64,000 bases of DNA from Hydractinia symbiolongicarpus (taxonomy: Eukaryota; Cnidaria; Hydrozoa; Anthoathecata; Hydractiniidae), in contig NC_079887.1 of assembly GCF_029227915.1 (NCBI RefSeq), positions 5,952,001-6,016,000 on the forward strand, in the 5' to 3' direction. Made by a program: the position numbers and the translations under genes. This document shows positions 50,586 to 61,382 of this stretch, one piece after another (position 1 is the first letter of the stretch; each line of letters begins with the position of its first letter). The notes under the pieces were generated by a model. That model worked only from the letters and a program-made list of their open reading frames with translations. It was not told the DNA's origin and made no database searches.

Positions 50586-53500
50586 GTGACGCAACCGTTG
50601 TAACTTAAACGGATTGACACCGTTAGAAAGTCAATGAAATGTAGTTTTTGAAACTGTCTCTATTTCTTCAGCGCGAACTAACGGCTAGGATTGGTCCCAC
50701 AGTAAAAAAAGACTTATTCATCTGAATTTTTAAATAAAGCGCTACCACAGGGACTAATGTAATTGCTGAATTCCAGCAATCACGTCAAATTAAGAAGAAT
50801 GTTATTCCTTGGAGACCAATTGTCTTATTAATCACATTTATAAGGTCACAGTCCAGAATCAGTTCAATTAAGTCCCACAGTCAATCGTTTCACTGTTAAA
50901 AGCGCTACAACTTAGTAATATCGGAAGAAAATCACTAAATACATGTTGGTACGAATATGTGACGCAACCGTTGTAACTCAAACGGACTGATAGCGTTAGA
51001 AAGTCATTGAAATGTAGCTTGAGCAGCTGTCTCTACTTCTTCAGCGCGCGATAACGGCCAGGATTGGTCCCCTAGTTCAAAATGACTTATTTATCTAAAT
51101 TTTCAAATGAAGCGCTACCACAGCCCCAGTGTAATCGCTGAGTTCGGGCAATCATGTCAAATTAAGAAGAATGATATTTCTTGGGGTCCAGTTGGTTCAC
51201 TTATTACATTTATAAGGTCACAGTCCAAAGTTACTGCAATTGAGTCCCAGAGTAAATCGTTTTAATGTTATAAGCGATATAACTTAGTAATATGAAAAAA
51301 TAACACTAAATACATGTTGGTACAAATATGTGACGCAACCGTTGTAACTCAAACGGATTGACACCGTTAGAAAGTCAATGAAATGTAGTTTTCGAAACTG
51401 TCTCTATTTCTTTAGCGCGAACTAATGGCTAGGATTGGTCCCACAGTAAAAAAAGACTTATTTATCTGAATTTTTAAATAAAGCGCTACCACAGATACTA
51501 ATGTAATCGCTGAATTCCAGCAATCACGTCAAATTAAGAAGAATGTTATTCCTTGGAGACCAATTGGCTTATTTATCACATTTATAATGTCACAGTCCAA
51601 AGTTAGTTCAATTAAGTTCCACAGTCAATCGTTTTACTGTTAAAATTGATATAACTTAGTAATATCGGAAAGATATCACTGAATACATGTTGGTACGAAT
51701 ATGTGACGCAACCGTTGTAATTCAAGCGGATTGACACCGCCAAGAAGTCAATGAAATATAGTTTTTGAGAATGTCTCTACTTCTTCAATATGTGCTAACG
51801 GCCAAGTTTGGTCCCATTGTAAAAAAAGACTTATTTATCTAAATTTTTAAATAAAGCGCTACCACAGACCCTAGTGTAATCGCTGAATTCCAGCAATCAT
51901 GTCAATTTAAGAAGAATGTTATTCCTTGGAGTCCAATTGGCTCATTTATCACATTTATAATGTCACAGTCCAGAATCAGTTCAATTAAATCCCAGAGTCA
52001 ATCGTTTCACTGTTAAAAGCGATACAATTAGTAATATCGGAAAATAATTAAAATCTACATGTTGGTACGAACATGTGACGCAACCGTTGCAACTCAAACG
52101 GACTGATATCGTTAGAAAATCATTGAAGTGTAGCTTTTGAAGCTGTATCTATTTCTTCTGCGCGCGATAACGTCTAGGATTGGTCCCACAGTACAAAATG
52201 ACTTATTTATCTAAATTTTCAAATGAAGCGCTACCACAGCGCCCAGTGTAATCGCTGAGTTCCGGCAATCATTTCAAATTCAGAAGAATAATATTTCTTG
52301 GGTTACAGTTGGATCACTTATCACATTTATAAGGTCACAGTCCAAAGTTACATCAATTAAGTCCCACAGTCAAACGTTTCACTGTTAAAAGCGATGCAAC
52401 CTAGTAATATCCGCATACTATCGCTAAATACATGTTGGTACGAATATGTGACGCAACCGTTGTAACTCAAACCGATTCATACCGCCAGAAAGTCAATGAA
52501 ATGTAGTCTTTGAAACTGTTCCTATTTATTCAGTGCGTGCTAACGGCCAGGATTGGTCCCACAGTAAAAAAAGACTTATTTATCTAAATTTTTAAATAAA
52601 GCGCTACCACAGAGCCTAATGTAATCGCTGAATTCCAGCAATCATGTCAAATTAAGAAGAATGTTATTCCTTGTAGACCAGTTGGCTCATTTATCACATT
52701 TATAAGGTCACAGTCCAGAATCAGTTCAATTAAGTCCCACAGTCAATCGTTTCACTGTTAAAAGCGCTACAACTTAGTATTATCGGAAGAAAATCACTAA
52801 ATACATGTTGGTACGAATATGTGACGCAACCGTTGTAACTCAAACGGACTGATAGCGTTAGAAAGTCATTGAAATGTAGTTTGAGCAGCTGTCTCTACTT
52901 CTTCAGCGCGCGATAACGGCCAGGATTGGTCCCCCAGTACAAAATGACTTATTTATCTAAATTTTCAAATTAAGCGCTACCACAGCCCCCAGTGTAATCG
53001 CTAAGTTCGGGCAATCATGTCAAATTAAGAAGAATGATATTTCTTGGGGTCCAGTTGGCTCACTTATTACATTTATAAGGTCACAGTCCAAAGTTACTGC
53101 AATTGAGTCCCAGAGTAAATCGTTTTAATGTTATAAGCGATATAACTTAGTAATATGAAAAAATAACACTAAATACATGTTGGTACAAATATGTGACGCA
53201 ACCGTTGTAACTCAAACGGATTGACACCGTTAGAAAGTCAATGAAATGTAGTTTTTGAAACTGTCTCTATTTCTTTAGCGCGAACTAACGGCTAGGATTG
53301 GTCCCACAGTAAAAAAAGACTTATTTATCTGAATTTTTAAATAAAGCGCTACCACAGATACTAATGTAATCCCTGAATTCCAGCAATCACGTCAAATTAA
53401 GAAGAATGTTATTCCTTGGAGACCAATTGGCTTATTTATCACATTTATAATGTCACAGTCCAAAAGTTAGTTCAATTAAGTTCCAAAGTCAATCGTTTTA

Positions 53501-54684
53501 CTGTTAAAATCGATATAACTTAGTAATATCGGAAAGATATCACTGAATACATGTTGGTACGAATATGTGACGCAACCGTTGTAACTCAAGCGGATTGATA
53601 CCGCCAAGAAGTCAATGAAATATAGTTTTTGAGAATGTCTCTACTTCTTCAATATGTGCTAACGGCCAAGTTTGGTCCCATAGTAAAAAAAGACTTATTT
53701 ATCTAAATTTTAAAATAAAGTGCTACCACAGACCCTAGTGTAATCGCTGAATTCCAGCAATCATGTCAATTTAAGAAGAATGTTATTCCTTGGAGTCCAA
53801 TTGGCTCACTTATCACATTTATAAGGTCACAGTCCAGAATCAGTTCAATTAAATCCCAGAGTCAATCGTTTCACTGTTAAAAGCGATACAATTAGTAATA
53901 TCGGAAAAAAATCACAATCTACATGTTGGTACGAACATGTGACGCAACCGTTGCAACTCAAACGGACTGATATCGTTAGAAAATCATTGAAGTGTAGCTT
54001 TTGAAGCTGTCTCTATTTCTTCAGCGCGCGATAACGTCTAGGATTGGTTCCACAGTACAAAATGACTTATTTATCTAAATTTTCAAATGAAGCGCTACCA
54101 CAGCGCCCAGTGTAATCGCTGAGTTCCGGCAATCATTTCAAATTCAGAAGAATAATATTTCTTGGGTTACAGTTGGATCACTTATCACATTTATAAGGTC
54201 ACAGTCCAAAGTTACATCAATTAAGTCCCACAGTCAAACGTTTCACTGTTAAAACCGATGCAACCTAGTAATATTCGCATACTATCGCTAAATACATGTT
54301 GGTACGAATATGTGACGCAACCGTTGTAACTCAAACCGATTCATACCGCCAGAAAGTCAATGAAATGTAGTCTTTGAAACTGTTCCTATTTATTCAGCGC
54401 GTGCTAACGGCCAGGATTGGTCCCACAGTAAAAAAAGACTTATTTATCTAAATTTTTAAATGAAGCGCTAACACACAGCCTAATGTAATCGCTGAATTCC
54501 AGCAATCATGTCAAATTAAGAAGAATGTTATTCCTTGTAGACCAGTTGGCTCATTTATCATATTTATATGGTCACAGTCCAGAATCAGTTCAATTAAGTC
54601 CCACAGTCAATCGATTCACTGTTAAAAGTGGTGCAACCTAGTAATATCCGAATACTATCTCTAAATACATGTTGGTACAAATAT
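48351..54684 (+). repeat. Hexamer higher-order repeat (2235 bp): two full units and one five-monomer unit
   Basis: The unit is x-s-r'-t-u-v. Unit 1 anchors: 48351, 48724, 49096, 49469, 49841, 50214. Unit 2: 50586, 50959, 51330, 51703, 52075, 52448. Unit 3: 52821, 53193, 53567, 53939, 54312, beginning at s with x missing. The v marker CAAATTCAGAAG at 50041, 52275 and 54139 gives spacings of 2234 and 1864 bp. Private changes separate the units, for example AAAATAATTAAAATC near 52041 in unit 2 and CAAAAGTTAG near 53462 in unit 3. Confidence 0.9.
52738..52766 (+). repeat. Junction where the hexamer lost monomer x
   Basis: After the v monomer, units 1 and 2 pass into x through CAGTCAATCGTTTTACTGAT. 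Unit 3 instead reads CAGTCAATCGTTTCACTGTT and AAAAGCGCTAC, which is the start of s. The exchange happened in or before the shared CCCACAGTCAATCGTTT. Exactly one monomer was removed without disturbing phase, as expected from unequal crossing-over between homologous positions. Confidence 0.75.
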
Positions 54685-57600
54685 GTGACGCAACCGTTGT
54701 AACTCAAACCGATTCATACCGCCAGAAACTCAATGAAATGTAGTCTTTAAAACTGTTCCTATTTATTCAGCGCGTCCTAACGGCCAGGATTGGTCCCAAA
54801 TTAAAAAAAGCCTTATTTATCTAAATTCTTAAATAAAGCGCTACCACAGTGCCTAATGTAATCGCTGAACTCCTGCAATCATGTCAAATTAAGAAGAAGA
54901 ATATTTATTGGGGTCCAGTTGGCTCACTTATCACATTTATAAGGTCACAGTCCAAAGTTACCTCAAGTCCCGGAGTCAATCGTTTCACAGTTAAAAGCGA
55001 TATAACTTAGTAATATCGGAAAAATATCACTAAATACATGTTGGTACGAATGTATGACGCAACCATTGTAACTCAAACGGATTGATACCGCCATGAAGTC
55101 GATGAAATGTAGTTTTTGGGAATGTCTCTACTTCATCATTGTGTGCAAACGGCCAGGATTGATCCCACAGTAAGAAAAGACTTATTTATGTAATTTTAAA
55201 TACAACGCTACCACAGCGGCCAGTGTAATCGCTGAGTTCCAGCAATCATGTCAAATTAAGAAGAATGTTATTTCTTGTAATCAAACTGGCTCATTTATCC
55301 CATTTATATGGTCAAAGTCCAAAATCACTTCAATTAAGTCCCACAGTCAAACGTTTCACTGTTAAAAGCGATGCAACCTAGTAATATCTGAATACTATCG
55401 CTCAATATATGTTGGTAAGAATATGCGACGCAACTGTTGTTACTCAAACCGATTCATACTGTCAGAAAGTCAATGAAATGTAGTCTTTGAAACTGTTCCT
55501 ATTTATTCAGCGCGTGCTAACGGCAAGAATTGGTCCCACATTAAAAAAAGACTTATTTATCTAAATTTTTAAATAAAGCGCTACCACAGAGCCTAATGTA
55601 ATCTCTGAATTCCAGCAATCATGTCAAATTAGGAAGAATGTTATTCCTTGGAGACCAATTGGCTCATTTATCACATTTATAAGGTCACAGTCCAGAATCA
55701 GTTCAATTAAGTCCCACAGTCAATCGATTCACTGTTAAAAGCGCTACAACTTAGTAATATCGGAAGAAAATCACTAAATACTTGTTGGTACAAATATGTG
55801 ACGCAACCGTTGTAACTCAAAGGGATTGACACTTTTAGAAAATCAATGAAATAGAGTTTTTGAAACTGTCTCTATATCTTCAGCGCGCGCCAATGGCTAG
55901 GATTGGTCCCACAGTAAAAATGCGTAACTTATCTAAATTTTTAAATGACGCGCTTCCACAGCGCCCAGTGTAATCGCTGAGTTTCAACAATCATGTCAAA
56001 GTAAGAAGAATGTTATTTCTTGGACTCCAGTTGGCTCACTTATCACATCTATAAGGTCACAGGCCAAAGTTAGTTCAATTAAGTCCCACAGTCAATCATT
56101 TCATTGTTAAAAGCGATATAACTTAGTAATATTGGAAAAATGTCACTAAATACATGATGGTACGAATATGTGATTCAACCGTTGCAACTCAAACGGATTT
56201 AAACCGCTGGAAAGTCAATGAAATGTAGTCTTTGAAACTGTTCCTATTTATTTAGCGCGTGCTAACGACAAGAATTGGTCCCACAGTAAGAGAAGACTTA
56301 TTTATCTAAATTTTTAAATAAAGCGCTACCACAGAGCCTAATGTAATCGCTGAATTCCAGCAATCATGTCAAATTAAGAAGGATGTTATTCCTTGGAAAC
56401 CAATTTGCTCATTTATCACATTTATAAGGTCACAGTCAAAAGTTAGTTCAATTAAGTTCCACAGTCAATCGTTTCACTGTTAAAAGCGATATAACTTAGT
56501 AATATCGGAAAGATATCACTGAATACATGTTGGTACGAATATGTGACGCAACCGTTGTAACTCAAGCGGATTGATACCGCCAATAAGTCAATGAAATGTG
56601 GGTTTTTAGAATGTCTCTACTTCTTCAATATGTGCTAACGGCCAGGATTAGTCCCACAATACAAAATGACTAATTTATCTAAATTTTTAAATAAAGCGCT
56701 ACCACAGTGCCTGATGTAATCGCTGAATTCCTGCAATCATGTCAAATTAAGAAGAAGAATATTTCTTGGGGTCCAGTTGGCTCACTTATCACATTTATAA
56801 GGTCACAGTCCAAAGTTACCTCAATTAAGTCCCGGAGTCAATCGTTTCACTGTTAAAAGCGATATAACTTAGTAATATCGGAAAAATATCACTAAATACA
56901 TGTTGGTACGAATATATGACGCAACCATTGTAACTCAAACGGATTGATACCGCCATGAAGTCGATGAAATGTAGTTTTTGGGAATGTCTCTACTTCATCA
57001 TTGTGTGCAAACGGCCAGGATTGATCCCACAGTAAGAAAAGACTTATTTATGTAATTTTAAATACAACGCTACCACAGCGGCCAGTGTAATCGCTGAGTT
57101 CCAGCAATCATGTCAAATTAAGAAGAATGTTATTTCTTGTAATCAAACTGGCTCATTTATCCCATTTATATGGTCAAAGTCCAAAATCACTTCAATTAAG
57201 TCCCACAGTCAAACGTTTCACTGTTAAAAGCGATGCAACCTAGTAATATCTGAATACTATCGCTAAATATATGTTGGTAAGAATATGCGACGCAACTGTT
57301 GTCACTCAAACCGATTCATACCGTCAGAAAGTCAATGAAATGTAGTCTTTGAAACTGTTCCTATTTATTCAGCGCGTGCTAACGGCAAGAATTGGTCCCA
57401 CATTAAAAAAAGACTTATTTATCTAAATTTTTAAATAAAGGGCTACCACAGAGCCTAATGTAATCTCTGAATTCCAGCAATCATGTCAAATTAAGAAGAA
57501 TGTTATTCCTTGGAGACCAATTGGCTCATTTATCACATTTATAAGGTCACAGTCCAGAATCAGTTCAATTAAGTCCCACAGTCAATCGATTCACTGTTAA

Positions 57601-58777
57601 AAGCGCTACAACTTAGTAATATCGGAAGAAAATCACTAAATACTTGTTGGTACAAATATGTGACGCAACTGTTGTAACTCAAAGGGATTGACACTGTTAG
57701 AAAATCAATGAAATAGAGTTTTTGAAACTGTCTCTATATCTTCAGCGCGCGCCAATGGCTAGGATTGGTCCCACAGTAAAAATGCGTAACTTATCTAAAT
57801 TTTTAAATGACGCGCTTCCACAGCGCCCAGTGTAATCGCTGAGTTTCAACAATCATGTCAAAGTAAGAAGAATGTTATTTCTTGGACTCCAGTTGGCTCA
57901 CTTATCACATCTATAAGGTCACAGGCCAAAGTTAGTTCAATTAAGTCCCACAGTCAATCATTTCATTGTTAAAAGCGATATAACTTAGTAATATTGGAAA
58001 AATGTCACTAAATACATGATGGTACGAATATGTGACGCAACCGTTGCAACTCAAACGGATTTAAACCGCTGGAAAGTCAATGAAATGTAGTCTTTGAAAC
58101 TGTTCCTATTTATTTAGCGCGTGCTAACGACAAGAATTGGTCCCACAGTAAGAGAAGACTTATTTATCTAAATTTTTAAATAAAGCGCTACCACAGAGCC
58201 TAATGTAATCGCTGAATTCCAGCAATCATGTCAAATTAAGAAGGATGTTATTCCTTGGAAACCAATTTGCTCATTTATCACATTTATAAGGTCACAGTCA
58301 AAAGTTAGTTCAATTAAGTTCCACAGTCAATCGTTTCACTGTTAAAAGCGATATAACTTAGTAATATCGGAAAGATATCACTGAATACATGTTGGTACGA
58401 ATATGTGACGCAACCGTTGTAACTCAAGCGGATTGATACCGCCAATAAGTCAATGAAATGTGGGTTTTTAGAATGTCTCTACTTCTTCAATATGTGCTAA
58501 CGGCCAGCATTGGTCCCACAGTACAAAATGACTAATTTATCTAAATTTTTAAATAAAGCGCTACCACAGTGCCTGATGTAATCGCTGAATTCCTGCAATC
58601 ATGTCAAATTAAGAAGAAGAATATTTCTTGGTGTCCAGTTGGCTCACTTATCACATTTATAAGGTCACAGTCTAAAGTTACATCAATTAAGTCCTACAGT
58701 CAAACGTTTCACTGTTAAAAGCGATGCAACCTAGTAATATCCGCATACTATCGCTAAATACATGTTGGTACGAATAT
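54685..58777 (+). repeat. Pentamer higher-order repeat (1862 bp), two copies
   Basis: Anchors: 54685, 55054, 55425, 55798, 56170, 56543, 56916, 57287, 57660, 58032, 58405, 58778. The unit is y-bb-w-aa-cc. Families y, bb, w and aa are shared with the octamer; cc has CAATAAGTCAATG and GAAATGTGGG. From 55054 to 56916 is 1862 bp, as are 55425 to 57287 and 56543 to 58405. The internal lengths 371, 373, 372, 373, 373 repeat exactly. The marker AATTAAGAAGAAGAATATTT is at 54887, 56745 and 58607. Confidence 0.9.
54964..54970 (+). repeat. 4-bp deletion in a pentamer monomer
   Basis: The sequence reads ACCTCAAGTCCCGG, where the matching monomers at about 56819 and 59051 read ACCTCAATTAAGTCCCGG. Loss of four bases (TTAA or equivalent) makes the interval 54685-55054 the shortest in the window, 369 bp. 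The change is private to this copy. Confidence 0.85.
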
Positions 58778-61382
58778 GTGACGCAACCGTTGTAACTCAA
58801 ACCGATTCATGCCGCCAGAAAGTCAATGACATTGAGTTTTTGAAACTGTTCCTATTTATTCAGCGCGAGCTAACGGCCAGGATCGGTCCCACAGTAAAAA
58901 AAGACTTATTTATCTAAATTTTTAAATAAAGCGCTACCACAGTGCGTAATGTAATCGCTGAATTCCTGCAATCATGTCAAATTAAGAAGAAGAATATTTC
59001 TTGGGGTCCAGTTGGCTCACTTATCACATTTATAAGGTCACAGTCCAAAGTTACCTCAATTAAGTCCCGGAGTCAATCGTTTCACTGTTAAAAGCGATAT
59101 AACTTAGTAATATCGGAAAAATATCACTAAATACATGTTGGTACGAATATGTGACGCAACCATTGTAACTCAAACGGATTGATACCGCCATGAAGTCGAT
59201 GAAATGTAGTTTTTGGGAATGTCTCTACTTCATCATTGCGTGCAAACGGCCAGGATTGATCCCACAGTAAGAAAAGACTTATTTATGTAATTTTAAATAC
59301 AACGCTACCACAGCGGCCAGTGTAATCGCTGAGTTCCAGCAATCATGTCAAATTAAGAAGAATGTTATTTCTTGTAATCAAACTGGCTCATTTATCCCAT
59401 TTATATGGTCAAAGTCCAAAATCACTTCAATTAAGTCCCACAGTCAAACGTTTCACTGTTAAAAGCGATGCAACCTAGTAATATCTGAATACTATCGCTA
59501 AATATATGTTGGTACGAATATGTGACGCAACTGTTGTTACTCAAACCGATTCATACCGCCAGAAACTCAATGAAATGTAGTCTTTAAAACTGTTCCTATT
59601 TATTCAGCGCGTCCTAACGGCCAGTATTGGTCCCAAATTAAAAAAAGCCTTATTTATCTAAATTTTTAAATAAAGCGCTACCACAGAGCCTAATGTAATC
59701 GCTGAATTCCAGCAATCATGTCAAATTAGGAAGAATGTTATTCCTTGGAGACCAATTGGCTCATTTATCACATTTATAAGGTCACAGTCCAGAATCAGTT
59801 CAATTAAGTCACACAGTCAATCGATTCACTGTTAAAAGCGCTACAACTTAGTAATATCGGAAGAAAATCACTAAATACTTGTTGGTACAAATATGTGACG
59901 CAACCGTTGTAACTCAAAGGGATTGACACTGTTAGAAAATCAATGAAATAGAGTTTTTGAAACTGTCTCTATATCTTCAGCGCGCGCCAATGGCTAGGAT
60001 TGGTCCCACAGTAAAAATGCGTAGCTTATCTAAATTTTTAAATGAAGCGCTTCCACAGCGCCCAGTGTAATCGCTGAGTTTCAACAATCATGTCAAAGTA
60101 AGAAGAATGTTATTTCTTGGACTCCAGTTGGCTCACTTATCACATCTATAAGGTCACAGGTCAAAGTTAGTTCAATTAAGTCCCACAGTCAATCATTTCA
60201 TTGTTAAAAGCGATATAACTTAGTAATATTGGAAAAATGTCACTAAATACATGATGGTACGAATATGTGACGCAACCGTTGCAACTCAAACGGATTTAAA
60301 CCGCTGGAAAGCCAATGAAATGTAGTCTTTGAAACTGTTCCTATTTATTTAGCGCGTGCTAACGGCAAGAATTGGTCCCACAGTAAGAGAAGACTTATTT
60401 ATGTAATTTTAAATACAACGCTACCACAGCGGCCAGTGTAGTCGCTGAGTTCCAGCAATCATGTCAAATTAAGAAGAATGTTATTTCTTGTAATCGAACT
60501 GGCTCATTTATCCCATTTATATGGTCAAAGTCCAAAATCACTTCAATTAAGTCCCACAGTCAAACGTTTCACTGTTAAAAGCGATGCAACTTAGTAATAT
60601 CGGAAGAAAATCACTAAATACTTGTTGGTACAAATATGTGACGCAACCGTTGTAACTCAAAGGGATTGACACTGTTAGAAAATCAATGAAATAGAGTTTT
60701 TGAAACTGTCTCTATAACTTCAGCGCGCGCCAATGGCTAGGATTGGTCCCACAGTAAAAATGCGTAACTTATCTAAATTTTTAAATGACGTGCTTCCTCA
60801 GCGCCCAGTGTAATCGCTGAGTTTCAACAATCATGTCAAAGTAAGAAGAATGTTATTTCTTGGACTCCAGTTGGCTCACTTATCACATCTATAAGGTCAC
60901 AGACCAAAGTTAGTTCAATTAAGTCCCACAGTCAATCATTTCATTGTTAAAAGCGATATAACTTGGTAATATTGGAAAAATGTCACTAAATACATGATGG
61001 TACGAATATGTGACGCAACCGTTGCAACTCAAACGGATTTAAACCGCTGGAAAGTCAATGAAATGTAGTCTTTGAAACTGTTCCTATTTATTTAGCGCGT
61101 GCTAACGACAAGAATTGGTCCCACAGTAAGAGAAGACTTATTTATCTAAATTTTTAAATAAAGCGCTACCACAGAGCCTAATGTAATCGCTGAATTCCAG
61201 CAATCATGTCAAATTAAGAAGGATGTTATTCCTTGGAGACCAATTTGCTCATTTATCACATTTATAAGGTCACAGTCAAAAGTTAGTTCAATTAAGTTCC
61301 ACAGTCAATCGTTTCACAGTTAAAAGCGATATAACTTAGTAATATCGGAAAGATATCACTGAATACATGTTGGTACGAATAT
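58778..61382 (+). repeat. Third, rearranged pentamer unit with a v-like insertion and a repeated w-aa pair
   Basis: Anchors: 58778, 59151, 59522, 59895, 60267, 60638, 61010, 61383. A v-like monomer (58778, with CCGCATACTATCGC) sits before y (59151). The second monomer is z-like (59522) instead of bb. Pair w-aa then occurs twice (59895/60267 and 60638/61010) before cc (61383). Near 60390-60405 an aa start (GTAAGAGAAGACTTATTT) is fused to a z-type continuation (ATGTAATTTTAAATACAACG), which marks the crossover that duplicated the pair. Confidence 0.8.
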
